Notes: generated by a model not told the origin, from the letters alone. Counted from the first letter of the stretch, positions 27,717 to 36,946 are shown. The stretch: 64,000 bases of DNA from Tardiphaga sp. vice304 (GCF_007018905.1 NZ_CP041402.1:682001-746000), one strand, 5' to 3'. Program-made: numbers and translations.

Positions 27717-29918
27717 ATGCCCATCGAAGCCGCTGCCAAGATCGCCCCGCTCCACACTGCCGGTCAGATCGTTGAGTCGCCTTTCTACATTCCGATGACT
27801 GGGCCGGCGTCGCGGCCGCGTCGCGCGCTGAAGCATGATGACACCTTCGTCGTGCTGGACAGCCACGGCGATATCGGCGCTTCCGCCGGCGGCCCCGACG
27901 GGCTGTTCAACGCCGACACCCGCTATCTGGCGCGGCTCGAACTGGCGCTCGACGACGTGCAGCCGCTGTTGCTCGGCTCCAACCTGCGTGACGACAATTC
28001 ATCGCTCACCGTCGACCTGACCAATCCCGATATCTATCGCAACGGCCAGCTGGTGCTGGCGAAGGACATGCTGCACATCGTGCGCACCTTCTTTCTGTGG
28101 CACGGCACCGCCTATCAGCGCATCGGGCTGCAGAACCACGGCGAAGCGGCCGCCAGCTTCGACCTCACGCTGTCGTTCGACAATGACTTTGCCGACCTAT
28201 TCGAGGTTCGCGGCTCCAGGCGCACGCGGCGCGGCACAGCCACCAGCCGGGTGGTCGGCCCGACCGAGGTCGCGCTGGAATATACCGGGCTTGACGATGT
28301 CAGCCGCTCGACCGCGGTGCATTTCGACCCGAAGCCGACGCGGCTCGGCCCCAACACCGCGACCTATCATTTCGACCTCGAGCCGCAGCAGGTTACGTCG
28401 CTGTTCGTCGCCGCCTCGTGCAACGCACAGGTCGGCGTCAAGCCGGCGCCGTTCTTCCGTTCGCTGCTGGCGCATCGCCGCGAGATGCGCAACTTTTCCA
28501 AGGGCGCGCTGTCGATCGAGACCTCGAACAACATCTTTAACGAGGTGCTGTGCCAGGCGATGGCCGACCTCAACATGCTGATGACGGAGACGCCGCAGGG
28601 CCGGTATCCCTACGCCGGCATCCCCTGGTACTCGACGACGTTCGGTCGCGACGGCCTGATCACGGCAATGCAGATGCTGTGGGTCGATCCGCGGATTGCG
28701 CGCGGCGTGCTGAAGCGGCTAGCGGCCTTCCAGGCGAAGCGCGTAGATCCTTTGTCGGATGCCGAGCCCGGCAAGATACTGCACGAAATGCGCGGCGGCG
28801 AGATGGCTGCTTTGCGCGAAGTACCGTTCGCGCAATATTACGGCAGCGTCGATTCCACGCCGCTGTTCGTGCTGCTGGCCGGCCTCTATGTCGAGCGCAC
28901 CGGCGATGACGAAACGCTGCGCGAGCTATGGCCGGCGATCGAGGCCGGACTGGCATGGATCGACGGTCCCGGCGATCCCGATGGCGACGGCTTTGTCGAA
29001 TACCAGCGCGCCACCGACGAGGGCCTGCAGAACCAGGGCTGGAAGGATTCCTACGACGCCATCTTCCACGCCGACGGCAAGCTCGCCGAAGGCAGCGTCG
29101 CGCTCGTCGAGGTGCAGGGATATGTGTTCGCTGCCAAGCAGCTGGCAGCCAGGCTCGCGCTGCGCATGAACCTGCCGGACCGCGCCAGCGAACTGGAAAC
29201 CCAGGCCGAGACGCTGCGGAAAAATTTCGAAGAGGCGTTCTGGTGCGAGGAACTCGGCACCTATGCGATCGCGCTCGACGGCGCAAAGATGCCGTGCGAG
29301 GTCCGCACCTCCAATGCCGGGCAGGTGCTGTTCACCGGCATCGCGCGGGAGGACCGCGCGCGGCTGGTCGCCGCCGACCTGATGCGCCCGCATTTCTTCA
29401 CGGGCTGGGGCATCCGCACCGTGGCGCGCGGCGAGGCGCGCTACAATCCGATGTCGTATCATGACGGTTCGATCTGGCCGCACGACAACGCGCTGATCAC
29501 GCTGGGCCTGGCGCGCTACGGCCTCAAGCATTCGGTGGAGGCGGTGTTCAAGGGCCTGTTTGATACCGCGACCTATATGGACCTGCGCCGGCTGCCGGAA
29601 TTGTTCTGCGGCTTCCAGCGCGAGAAGCGTCGCGGGCCGACGCTGTATCCGGTCGCCTGCGCGCCGCAGGCCTGGGCGAGCGCCACGCCGTTCACGCTGC
29701 TCGAGGCAGCGCTGGGAATCGAGTTCGACGCCGCGCGTGGCGAAATCCGTTTCCGCAATCCGCGGCTGCCGGCGTTTCTCAACGAAGTCATTTTGCGAGA
29801 CCTGCGGCTCGGCAACTCCACCGTCGATCTGCGGCTGCGCCGGCATAACGACGACGTCTCGCTGGAAGTGCTGCGCACCCGCGGCAGGATCCAGGTTTCG
29901 ATCGTACTGACGCATTGA
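27717..29918 (+). CDS. Glycogen-debranching-type amylo-alpha-1,6-glucosidase
   Basis: 733 residues. An N-terminal domain (about 35-250, HDDTFVVLDSHGDIGASAGGPDGLFNADTRYLARLEL) of the GDE_N_bis type is followed by an (alpha/alpha)6 catalytic domain (about 280-690). The latter has the expected acidic clusters in YSTTFGRDGLITAMQ, DGDGFVEYQ and QGWKDSYDAIFHADG. It should hydrolyse alpha-1,6 or related glucosidic bonds in glycogen-like glucans. No signal peptide, so cytoplasmic. It follows the ABC exporter by 72 bp on the same strand. Confidence 0.92.
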   Translation: MPIEAAAKIAPLHTAGQIVESPFYIPMTGPASRPRRALKHDDTFVVLDSHGDIGASAGGPDGLFNADTRYLARLELALDDVQPLLLGSNLRDDNSSLTVDLTNPDIYRNGQLVLAKDMLHIVRTFFLWHGTAYQRIGLQNHGEAAASFDLTLSFDNDFADLFEVRGSRRTRRGTATSRVVGPTEVALEYTGLDDVSRSTAVHFDPKPTRLGPNTATYHFDLEPQQVTSLFVAASCNAQVGVKPAPFFRSLLAHRREMRNFSKGALSIETSNNIFNEVLCQAMADLNMLMTETPQGRYPYAGIPWYSTTFGRDGLITAMQMLWVDPRIARGVLKRLAAFQAKRVDPLSDAEPGKILHEMRGGEMAALREVPFAQYYGSVDSTPLFVLLAGLYVERTGDDETLRELWPAIEAGLAWIDGPGDPDGDGFVEYQRATDEGLQNQGWKDSYDAIFHADGKLAEGSVALVEVQGYVFAAKQLAARLALRMNLPDRASELETQAETLRKNFEEAFWCEELGTYAIALDGAKMPCEVRTSNAGQVLFTGIAREDRARLVAADLMRPHFFTGWGIRTVARGEARYNPMSYHDGSIWPHDNALITLGLARYGLKHSVEAVFKGLFDTATYMDLRRLPELFCGFQREKRRGPTLYPVACAPQAWASATPFTLLEAALGIEFDAARGEIRFRNPRLPAFLNEVILRDLRLGNSTVDLRLRRHNDDVSLEVLRTRGRIQVSIVLTH

Positions 29919-29957
29919 TCGGTGACCGAAATGGTCGTGGGACAAAAGCTCTCTCGT

Positions 29958-30075
29958 GTCGTCCCTGCGAACGCAGGGACCCATACACGCTGTCGCCGTA
30001 TCGACGCGCGAGGCGAATGATAGTGGCTGATCCGCTTTGACGGTGGCTATGGGTCCCCGCTTCCGCGGGGACGAC
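29958..30075. repeat. Intergenic palindromic repeat, family B
   Basis: Begins GTCGTCCCTGCGAACGCAGG and ends in the near reverse complement CCCCGCTTCCGCGGGGACGAC. Each end is itself a hairpin, and together they form a larger inverted repeat with a variable centre. A shorter copy lies at 31985-32010. Confidence 0.75.
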
Positions 30076-30116
30076 AGGCGGAGAGTTCGGTGACGAACAA
30101 GAATGAAAGAGGCGGA

Positions 30117-30656
30117 ATGAATTTAGTTCAAGTGAGACTTATCGCGGCAGTTAGCTGCGCGCTACTCTCGGTGAGCCCAAGCTGGGCCGCTGACGACCCG
30201 GCGCCCGCGGCGACGCCGGCCCCGGCTGCTCCCGCCGTCGAAGCACCAAAGCCGGCTGCAACGCCGCCGGTGGCGGTCACCAAGCCGCCGTCTGTCACGG
30301 TGATCGACGCCTTCGATGCGCGCGGCATTCTTGGCCGCGACGTACGCAGCCCCGCCAACGAGAACATGGGCCGCATCGCCGACGTGATCGTCGACCGCGC
30401 GGGCGTCGTGCGCGCGGCGGTGATCGATTTCGGCGGATTTCTCGGCGTCGGGAGCCGGAAGATCGTGGTCGACTGGGCGGCGCTGCATTTCTGGAACGTC
30501 GCCAACAAGAGCGAAAGCATTACGCTCGACCTGAGTCGTGAACAGGTCCGCGCCGCGCCGGAATACAAGGACGATGCGCCGATCGTGGCGCTCGGCGCTT
30601 CAGGTGCGCTGTATCCGCTGCGTTTCCCGCCGCCGCCCGCTGCGCAGGACAGATAG
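30117..30656 (+). CDS. Exported PRC-barrel domain protein
   Basis: 179 residues. A signal peptide (MNLVQVRLIAAVSCALLSVSPSWA) and a 35-residue Pro/Ala linker precede a PRC-barrel-like domain (about 70-170: ARGILGRDVRSPANENMGRIADVIVDRAGVVRAAVIDFGGFLGVGSRKIVVDW). PRC-barrel proteins of this kind are periplasmic and of unclear role. A GTG at 30090 gives nine extra residues, but ATG at 30117 with AGAGG just upstream starts at the signal peptide. It abuts the MFS gene and is probably cotranscribed with it. Confidence 0.85.
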   Translation: MNLVQVRLIAAVSCALLSVSPSWAADDPAPAATPAPAAPAVEAPKPAATPPVAVTKPPSVTVIDAFDARGILGRDVRSPANENMGRIADVIVDRAGVVRAAVIDFGGFLGVGSRKIVVDWAALHFWNVANKSESITLDLSREQVRAAPEYKDDAPIVALGASGALYPLRFPPPPAAQDR

Positions 30657-31976
30657 GTGGCGCCCGCGACCATCTATGCCCCAGATCGGCCACGCGCCGA
30701 TGGCGACGAGGTGCGGCAGGTTGCCTGCGCGCCCGGCATCGCGCCGGAGCACGACGGCGGCGAGCCCGGCAAGCCGGAGCCGTCGCGGCAGAGCCTGCGC
30801 GGGCTCGACTGGTTCATCCTCTTTCTCGCCGACGTGCAGACCGGCTTCGGCCCGTTCATCGCGGTGTATCTGACGACGCAGAAATGGACCCAGGTCGAGA
30901 TCGGCTTCGTATTGTCGATCGGCGGCATCGTCGGGCTGCTCGGCCAGATGCCAGGCGGCGCCATCGTCGATGCCGCGCGCTCGACCAGGCTGGTGGCCGG
31001 TGCCGCGGTGCTCACGATCTGTTTCTGTGCGCTCGGCTACGCCGCCTTTCCGGTATTTCCGATCGTCGTCACCGCCGCCACGCTGCATGCGATGGCGAGC
31101 TGCGTGCTGGGCCCGGCGATCGCCGCCGTCAGCCTCGGCCTCGTAGGTCCCTTGCGGATCGGCGAACGGCTCGGCCGCAACGCGCGCTTCGCATCCCTGG
31201 GCAACGGCGTCGCCGCCGCGGTGATGGGCACCTGCGGCTATTATCTCTCCAGCCGTTCGGTGTTTGTCGTCACTTTCCTGCTGGCGCTGCCGACATTGTA
31301 TGCGCTGTCGCGAATCCGCGCCCGAGACATCGATGCGGCGCAGGCGCATGGCGCTGCCCTCAAGACGGCGGACTACAGTCCGGTGCGGTTTCGCGACCTG
31401 ATCCGGCAGCGACCGCTGTTGATCTTCGCCGGTGCGGTGCTGCTGCTGCAACTCGCCAACGCCGCGATGCTGCCGCTGATGGCCGGCGTCGTCACCACGC
31501 GCTCGGCCGACTGGGCGCCGGTGCTGATCGCGTTCTGCATCGTGGTGCCTCAGGCGATCGTCGCCCTGACCTCGCCGACGGTCGGCCGCAAGGCGCAGCA
31601 ATGGGGCCGTCGGCCGTTCCTGCTGCTCGGCTTTGCCGCGCTGACCATTCGCGGCGTGCTGTTCGCGACCGTGACCGATCCCTATTTGCTGGTGGCGGTG
31701 CAGTTGTTCGATGGCGTCACCGCCGCGGTGTTCAGCGTGATGATTCCTCTGATCGTCGCCGATCTCGCCTTCGGCAGCGGCCGATATTCGCTGGCGCTGG
31801 GCATCATCGGCACCGCCAGCGGTATCGGTGCCTCGGTATCGACCATTCTTGCCGGCTTCGTCGCAGACCGCTTCGGCGCACCGACGGCATTTCTGGGACT
31901 CGCCTGCGTCGCCGCGCTGGGGCTGGCGATGATCTGGAGCATCATGCCGGAAACGCGCAGAAGCGAAACGGCATAA
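30657..31976 (+). CDS. Major facilitator superfamily transporter
   Basis: 439 residues with about twelve membrane helices after a polar 45-residue N-terminus. The motif-A-like loop GGAIVDAARSTR follows helix 2, and QWGRRPFLL sits in the second half at the matching place. The start is GTG at 30657, directly after the PRC-barrel gene stop. The substrate cannot be inferred; it resembles the DHA-like families. A family B palindrome just after the stop may act as a terminator shared with the convergent aminotransferase. Confidence 0.87.
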   Translation: MAPATIYAPDRPRADGDEVRQVACAPGIAPEHDGGEPGKPEPSRQSLRGLDWFILFLADVQTGFGPFIAVYLTTQKWTQVEIGFVLSIGGIVGLLGQMPGGAIVDAARSTRLVAGAAVLTICFCALGYAAFPVFPIVVTAATLHAMASCVLGPAIAAVSLGLVGPLRIGERLGRNARFASLGNGVAAAVMGTCGYYLSSRSVFVVTFLLALPTLYALSRIRARDIDAAQAHGAALKTADYSPVRFRDLIRQRPLLIFAGAVLLLQLANAAMLPLMAGVVTTRSADWAPVLIAFCIVVPQAIVALTSPTVGRKAQQWGRRPFLLLGFAALTIRGVLFATVTDPYLLVAVQLFDGVTAAVFSVMIPLIVADLAFGSGRYSLALGIIGTASGIGASVSTILAGFVADRFGAPTAFLGLACVAALGLAMIWSIMPETRRSETA

Positions 31977-31984
31977 CTTCTCGT

Positions 31985-32010
31985 GTCATCCCCGCGTTCG
32001 CGGGGACGAC
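31985..32010. repeat. Short copy of repeat family B between convergent genes
   Basis: The stem CCCCGCG-TT-CGCGGGG is flanked by GTCAT and ACGAC. It lies between the MFS stop (31976) and the aminotransferase stop (32032) and could terminate transcription from both sides. Confidence 0.7.
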
Positions 32011-32031
32011 AGCCGAGTGAACGGAGCGACG

Positions 32032-33210
32032 TTACGCCTTCACACTGTCGCCGAGATAGTTGATCGCGGCCGTCGTGCCACCGCGGCCGTGTGGAATGCC
32101 GAGCGCCTGCAACCCCATTTCGATCACGCCGAGCGTGCCCAAAATCATTGGCGCGCTGATGTGGCCCATATGGGCGATGCGGAACGCCTTGCCGGAGAGA
32201 TCGCCGATGCCGACGCCGAGGATCACGCCGCATTTGTTCTTGCAATAGGCCAGCAGCGGCGCGGGGTCGGTCATCGTCACCGTCGTCACGGTGTTGGAGC
32301 GTTCCGCGGGGGCTGCGATGTTGAAGCCGAGCACGCCGTCCTGCGACCATACCGTTACCGCGCGGCGCACCGCTTCGGCCAGCAGGCTGTGCCGACGGAA
32401 AACGTTCGGCAGCGTCTCGTCGAGCAGCATGTCGATCGCCTGGCGCTGCGCGAACAACAGGTGGATCGGCGCCGTGCCGGAATATTTGTTGTAGTGCTCC
32501 GGCCCGCCGCGCGCGGTCCAGTCCCAGTACGGCGTGCGCAGCCCGGCGGTCTCATGCACCTTGCGGGCGCGGTCGGAGGCCGCCACGAAGCCAAGGCCGG
32601 GCGGCGCCATCAGGCCCTTCTGCGAGCCGGACATCGCGACGTCGATGCCCCATTTGTCCATCTCGAACGGCATGCAGGCGAGTGACGCCACCGCATCGAC
32701 CATGAACAATGCCGGATGGCCGGCAGCCTTGATGGCGCGGCCGATCGCCTCGATGTCGTTCCAGGCGCCCGACGCCGTATCCACCTGCACCGCTAGCACC
32801 GCCTTGATCTCGTGCGTAGTGTCGGCGCGCAGCCGTGCCGCGACTTCGTCCGGGCGGATCGCGCGACGCCAGTCGCCCTTCAGGCCCTCGACATCGACGC
32901 CCATCGCGCGCGCAGCCTGGCCCCAGCCGATCGCGAAGCGGCCGCTCTCCAGCACCAGGATCTTGTCGCCGCGCGACAGCACATTGCTGAGCGTCGCCTC
33001 CCAGGCGCCGTGGCCGTTGGCGATGTAGATGTAGGATTGCGCCGTGGTGCCGAACAGGCGGCTCAGATCGCGCAGCAGGCTGTCGGTCAATTCCACCATG
33101 GTGTCGGAATAGATGTCGAGTGCCGGGCGATGCATCGCGCGCAGCACCTCGTCGGGCATCGTGGTGGGGCCGGGGATGGCGAGAAACTCACGCCCTGCGC
33201 GAACGACCAT
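32032..33210 (-). CDS. Class V pyridoxal-phosphate aminotransferase, serine-glyoxylate type
   Basis: 392 residues. The PLP lysine is K198 in SGSQKGLMAPPGLGF, and the cofactor-phosphate region GHGAWEATLSN and the Asp in FMVDAVASLA fit the alanine/serine-glyoxylate aminotransferase family. In methylotrophs and photorespiring bacteria these enzymes turn serine plus glyoxylate into hydroxypyruvate plus glycine. Exact substrate preference cannot be read from sequence. No serine-cycle genes lie nearby. Confidence 0.9.
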   Translation of the reverse strand: MVVRAGREFLAIPGPTTMPDEVLRAMHRPALDIYSDTMVELTDSLLRDLSRLFGTTAQSYIYIANGHGAWEATLSNVLSRGDKILVLESGRFAIGWGQAARAMGVDVEGLKGDWRRAIRPDEVAARLRADTTHEIKAVLAVQVDTASGAWNDIEAIGRAIKAAGHPALFMVDAVASLACMPFEMDKWGIDVAMSGSQKGLMAPPGLGFVAASDRARKVHETAGLRTPYWDWTARGGPEHYNKYSGTAPIHLLFAQRQAIDMLLDETLPNVFRRHSLLAEAVRRAVTVWSQDGVLGFNIAAPAERSNTVTTVTMTDPAPLLAYCKNKCGVILGVGIGDLSGKAFRIAHMGHISAPMILGTLGVIEMGLQALGIPHGRGGTTAAINYLGDSVKA

Positions 33211-33274
33211 TATGAATTCCCTTGCTGGCAGCTAGTTGCCTTGTGACATGGGAGCCCGACGGAATCAAAGCTTG

Positions 33275-34102
33275 TCACTTCTTCAGAGCCGCCGCGATCG
33301 CCGCAAAGATCTGGTCCTTGATCTCGGTCGCCGGCGGCGAGGGGATGGTGACCGCGGGATCGTCGCGCTTCCGGCAGGCGACGACGAGGCGGAAAATCCA
33401 CACTTCGCCGTCGGTAAAATAAAGGTCGCCGCCGCCATTGCGGCCGGCCACCGTCGGGCCGATGCCGGTGACCTGGTATTTCGCCTCGACCATCCCGGCA
33501 GCCCGGAGGTCATCGGACATCACGGCGCGCTCGGCGTCGATGTCGGGCGCGATGTGATGGGTGATGGCGCCGGTGTAGTCGCTGATGCCGACGCTGCGGT
33601 CGAAGGTGGCGTCGCCGAGCCAGACCGGGCGGTCTTCCTCGCCCTTGTCCAGCACCTTCCAGAACCGGGCATGGTGGCGATGGTCGGCGCTGTGGCCGAC
33701 CGGCTTCTCGAACGCCAGATCCTCGCGGCGGCCGAGATAGACCAGCGGGCTGACCGGCGCATCGCGATACGGCCGGTCGAGCAGCACGCTGCCGGCGATC
33801 TCCAGCGAAGACCGCCACGTCACCGCGTCGGCGGGATACCAGCCGGCGGCCTGCATCGCACACAGCACCTCGGCGCGGTCGCCGATCAGCCCGACATTGA
33901 TCGGGTCGCCGGCAATGCCCTGCGGCGTCATGGTCGTCATCGGCAGGCCGGCCAGCCGGGCCTGCCGGTCGTGATGCGTCCAGAAGGTCGGCAGCACGAG
34001 ATAGGCGGTGACGCCGTAGATACCCAACAGCAGCAACGTCAGCCGCAAGCCGCGATGCACCCGCCCGCGGCGGGGCGGCTTTATCGCCGGGTCTCGCGAC
34101 AT
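33275..34102 (-). CDS. LssY-C domain membrane-anchored protein
   Basis: 275 residues. A basic N-terminus and one membrane segment (LRLTLLLLGIYGVTAYLVLP) are followed by a periplasmic domain resembling the C-terminal domain of LssY (DPINVGLIGDRAEVLCAMQAAGWYPADAV and the ARFWKV, VWLGDATFDRSVGI stretches). The biochemical role of that domain is unknown. Its start lies 22 bp inside the nuclease gene, so the two form a unit. Confidence 0.82.
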   Translation of the reverse strand: MSRDPAIKPPRRGRVHRGLRLTLLLLGIYGVTAYLVLPTFWTHHDRQARLAGLPMTTMTPQGIAGDPINVGLIGDRAEVLCAMQAAGWYPADAVTWRSSLEIAGSVLLDRPYRDAPVSPLVYLGRREDLAFEKPVGHSADHRHHARFWKVLDKGEEDRPVWLGDATFDRSVGISDYTGAITHHIAPDIDAERAVMSDDLRAAGMVEAKYQVTGIGPTVAGRNGGGDLYFTDGEVWIFRLVVACRKRDDPAVTIPSPPATEIKDQIFAAIAAALKK

Positions 34103-34806
34103 CCGGCGGCTTCAGCCTCCTCCTTCGAGCAGAACCAGCGCGTGCCCTTGCTGACCTTCATGCTGATCTTGGCGTACCAGCGGCTTGCCGGCGTATGATA
34201 GATGCAGACGCCGGCGCGGTTGACGTTGCCTTTGATGGTGCAATTCGGCGATGGCGCCTTGGCGCCGGAGGCCGAGGCGAGCAGGATCGCCAGCGCGTTG
34301 TCCGGCGGCTTGGTGGCGCCGAGGATGGCGGTCTTCTTGTTGCGCACCCGCCAGTCCCACGGCGCGATAAAGGCGCCGGCCCAGATCCCCGCCCGGGCCT
34401 CGCGCGCGGCCTGTTCGTCGGCGCTATAGGCCTGTGAGTATTTCACGTAGGACAACGCCCAGCCGTTCTTCACCATCCATTGCGAGACGTCCACGCCATC
34501 GATTTCGCAATTGGCGACCGAGCGGCCGAAGCGGTCGGTGCGCTGTACGCGACAGGTCCAGGACTTGTCGCCGGCGAAGGTCGCCAGCGCCTCATGCGCC
34601 GCGGCGCCGCAGGTCCATCGCTCGCCCGACGGGCTGAGGCAAAGCTGGTCGTTGGATGGCGCGTCGATGCCGGCGAGCCGGATCCTTGTGGCGCCGAACG
34701 CGACCTGATCGCCGTCGCGGATCTTCGGCACGCCGGTCACATCGGCGGCCTGCACCAGCGCCGGCCAGCACAGCATCAGCAGGACGACACGGAAGTTTGG
34801 CAACAT
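34081..34806 (-). CDS. Exported thermonuclease-family (SNase-like) protein
   Basis: 241 residues. A signal peptide (MLPNFRVVLLMLCWPALVQA) precedes a staphylococcal-nuclease-like domain (about 22-150): VPKIRDGDQVAFGATRIRLAGIDAP, then the catalytic-type R-x-x-x-E region in CRVQRTDRFGRSVANCEI and ADEQAAREARAGIW. The C-terminal about 70 residues, with two Cys pairs and WFCSKEEAEAAG, are not part of the nuclease fold. Whether it is an active nuclease is uncertain. Overlaps the LssY-C gene. Confidence 0.85.
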   Translation of the reverse strand: MLPNFRVVLLMLCWPALVQAADVTGVPKIRDGDQVAFGATRIRLAGIDAPSNDQLCLSPSGERWTCGAAAHEALATFAGDKSWTCRVQRTDRFGRSVANCEIDGVDVSQWMVKNGWALSYVKYSQAYSADEQAAREARAGIWAGAFIAPWDWRVRNKKTAILGATKPPDNALAILLASASGAKAPSPNCTIKGNVNRAGVCIYHTPASRWYAKISMKVSKGTRWFCSKEEAEAAGCRETRR

Positions 34807-35137
34807 GAAGCGGGCCCCGTCGTCGCAGAAGGAATGGCTATAGGGACTGTGAGCGGTTTCAATTGAAGGCGCCAGCGCACCGCTTTCAACTTCCCGCGAT
34901 GAGGAAACTTGCGCGACCGCGACAGCCGGACTGCTTTTGTTCCGAAAGTGGAACCGGGAGCAGGCCTGTACTGTGCCCGTAACACCGTCTTAAATTGTGG
35001 CCGTTACCGACTTGTCGCGACCGGGGTAACTCGTAACCTTTCGCTGCGGTGCCGCAAATTAATCGTAATGGTTGTCCAAAAGCCTCTCACCCTTCAAACC
35101 TTAATCGACGGCGGCGCGCCCCATGCGGGCGCGAGCG
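34807..35137. other. Divergent intergenic region without genes
   Basis: No convincing ORF. It must hold promoters for the nuclease gene on the left and the caspase-like gene on the right. The only structure I see is GTAAC/GTTAC repeated four times between about 34978 and 35037, which might be a regulator site. Confidence 0.5.
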
Positions 35138-35155
35138 ATGACCGGGAATGATGTC

Positions 35156-36022
35156 ATGAACGTTCTGCAGATGCATGTGTCGCGCCGCTCGATGACCTTC
35201 GCCGCGGCCTTTTTCGGCCTGGTGTCGCTGGCGCTGGCCGCCCATGCCGCGCTGAACGCTCGCTCGCCCGAGGCCGCCAACGCCACGCTCGAACAGGCGG
35301 CGGTCGGCAAGCACGCCCGGCTCGCGCTGGTGATCGGCAATGGCCATTATCCGGACGCCGCCACGCCGCTCGCCCAACCGATCAACGATGCCCGCGCGCT
35401 GACCAGCGCGCTGCGTCGCGACGGCTTCGAGGTCGATGTCGTCGAGGACGCCACCAAAGACGATATGGTCCGCGCGGTCGATCGGTTGAAGGCGAAGATC
35501 ACGTCGGACTCGGTGGTGATGCTGTATTTCGGCGGCTTTGGTATCCAGGCTGGCCGCCAGAGCTACCTGCTGCCGATCGACGCCGCGATCTGGCGGGAAG
35601 CCGATGTCCGCCGCGAAGGAACCAGCGTCGAGGGCGTGCTCGCTGCCATTCAGGAGCGCGGCGCAAAGGTCCGCCTTGCCGTGATCGACGCCTCGCGCCG
35701 CAACCCCTATGAGCGCCGTTTCCGCTTCTATTCGCACGGCCTGGCCCCGATCGCTGCGAACGGGAATGCGCTGGTCCTGTCATCGGCGACGCCCGGCAAG
35801 GTCGCCGACGATGCCGATGGCCCGACCAGCCTCCTGGTCACCGAACTCCTGAAGAATCTCGATACGCCTGACACGGCGAAGACCGGCGCCGAAGCCGTGT
35901 TCACCAGAACCCGTCTTGCGGTCACCCGCGCCTCGAACGGCGAGCAGGTCCCCGCGGTGTCGTCGTCGCTGGTCGAAGAACTCCCGCTCGGCACGGCTGC
36001 TGCAATTAAGGCTGGCAGCTAA
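35156..36022 (+). CDS. Degenerate caspase-like (peptidase C14 fold) protein
   Basis: 288 residues. After an N-terminal signal-anchor segment (MTFAAAFFGLVSLALAAHAAL) comes a caspase-like domain with the family framework (RLALVIGNGHYPDAATPLAQPINDARALTSALRRDGFEV). At the two catalytic positions the residues are changed: the His of GHG is Phe (GGFG, F128) and the Cys of DAC is Ser (IDASRRNPY, S180). Active proteolysis is therefore unlikely. ATG codons in the same frame at 35123 and 35138 are alternatives; 35156 has GGGA 8 nt upstream. The function is unknown; it may bind or scaffold. Confidence 0.85.
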   Translation: MNVLQMHVSRRSMTFAAAFFGLVSLALAAHAALNARSPEAANATLEQAAVGKHARLALVIGNGHYPDAATPLAQPINDARALTSALRRDGFEVDVVEDATKDDMVRAVDRLKAKITSDSVVMLYFGGFGIQAGRQSYLLPIDAAIWREADVRREGTSVEGVLAAIQERGAKVRLAVIDASRRNPYERRFRFYSHGLAPIAANGNALVLSSATPGKVADDADGPTSLLVTELLKNLDTPDTAKTGAEAVFTRTRLAVTRASNGEQVPAVSSSLVEELPLGTAAAIKAGS

Positions 36023-36042
36023 GGAGGCGCCGTAGCTTCAGT

Positions 36043-36135
36043 CGTCATTGCGAGGAGCGAAGCGACGCGGCAATCTAGAGGCCTCATACACGAAAGAACT
36101 GGATTGCTTCGTCGCAAGGGCTCCTCGCAATGACG
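36043..36135. repeat. Intergenic palindromic repeat, family C
   Basis: CGTCATTGCGAGGAGCGAAG at the left is mirrored by GCTCCTCGCAATGACG at the right, with inner arms GCGGCAATC and GATTGCTTCG. A typical mobile-looking repeat of Bradyrhizobium-type genomes, here filling the gap between convergent caspase-like and lepB genes. Confidence 0.78.
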
Positions 36136-36169
36136 GCTGAGAGGCTTTCGCTTCTCGATCCAGCTGTTC

Positions 36170-36946
36170 TCAATTCACCTTGGTAAAAAACCGCGCCATG
36201 CGAAAACCCGACAGCCAGGTGCTGACCGGCTGGTTGCGGACCCCGAGGTCCCAGGATCCCACGATGGCATCGACGCGGCCGACCAGGTTGTCCATCGGCA
36301 GCAGCCCGACGCCGCCGGAGCGCACCGGGACACGGCTGTCGGCGGAGTTGTCGCGGTTGTCGCCCATCACGAACAGATGGTCGGGCGGCACCAAAACTTC
36401 CTCGGTATTGTCGAGCCGGCCATGGTCGTAGAGCTTGAAGATCGGATGCGACACGCCGTCGGGCAGCGTCTCGACATAGCGCCGCGCGGGCTCCGAGCCG
36501 CCATTGTCATCTTCCGCGGCGCCGATGCCGTCGGGCTTCACCTGCGTCGCCAGGCCGTTGATATACACCATGCCCGATTGCACCTGGATGCGGTCGCCCG
36601 GCAGGCCGATGACGCGCTTGACCCAGACCTGCGAGCGGTCGCCGGGCCAGCGAAACACCACGACGTCGCCGCGCTTCGGCGTCGATGCCAGCACGCGGCC
36701 GGTCTCGGGCAGCGAGACATGGATCGGCAGCGATGCCGTCGAGTAGCCGTAGGGGAACTTCGACGCCAAGAGCGCGTCGCCGATCAAGAGCGTCGGCTCC
36801 ATCGATGCCGACGGCACGTAAAACGGCTCGGCCAGTGCGCCCTTGGCGAGAAACACCAGCATCACGATGGAAGCGAGCTGGGCCAGTTGCCCGGACCAGC
36901 GCTTGGCATTCGACGCAAAGGTCGACGGGGTGCTGGCGTCGGTCAC
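36170..36946 (-). CDS. lepB: Signal peptidase I
   Basis: 258 residues. One membrane segment near residues 22-38 is followed by the catalytic Ser48 (PSASMEPTL), general base Lys110 (WVKRVIGLPGDR) and box E GDNRDNSADSR. It removes signal peptides of exported proteins on the periplasmic face of the inner membrane. The start is GTG at 36944-36946, sharing one base with the tldD stop, so translation is coupled. It is likely a second, non-essential copy, as it is not beside rnc and era. Confidence 0.92.
   Translation of the reverse strand: MTDASTPSTFASNAKRWSGQLAQLASIVMLVFLAKGALAEPFYVPSASMEPTLLIGDALLASKFPYGYSTASLPIHVSLPETGRVLASTPKRGDVVVFRWPGDRSQVWVKRVIGLPGDRIQVQSGMVYINGLATQVKPDGIGAAEDDNGGSEPARRYVETLPDGVSHPIFKLYDHGRLDNTEEVLVPPDHLFVMGDNRDNSADSRVPVRSGGVGLLPMDNLVGRVDAIVGSWDLGVRNQPVSTWLSGFRMARFFTKVN

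Noticed and set aside
32032..33210. Serine-cycle or methylotrophy island around the aminotransferase
   Set aside because: No other serine-cycle genes nearby; the gene stands alone among unrelated neighbours.
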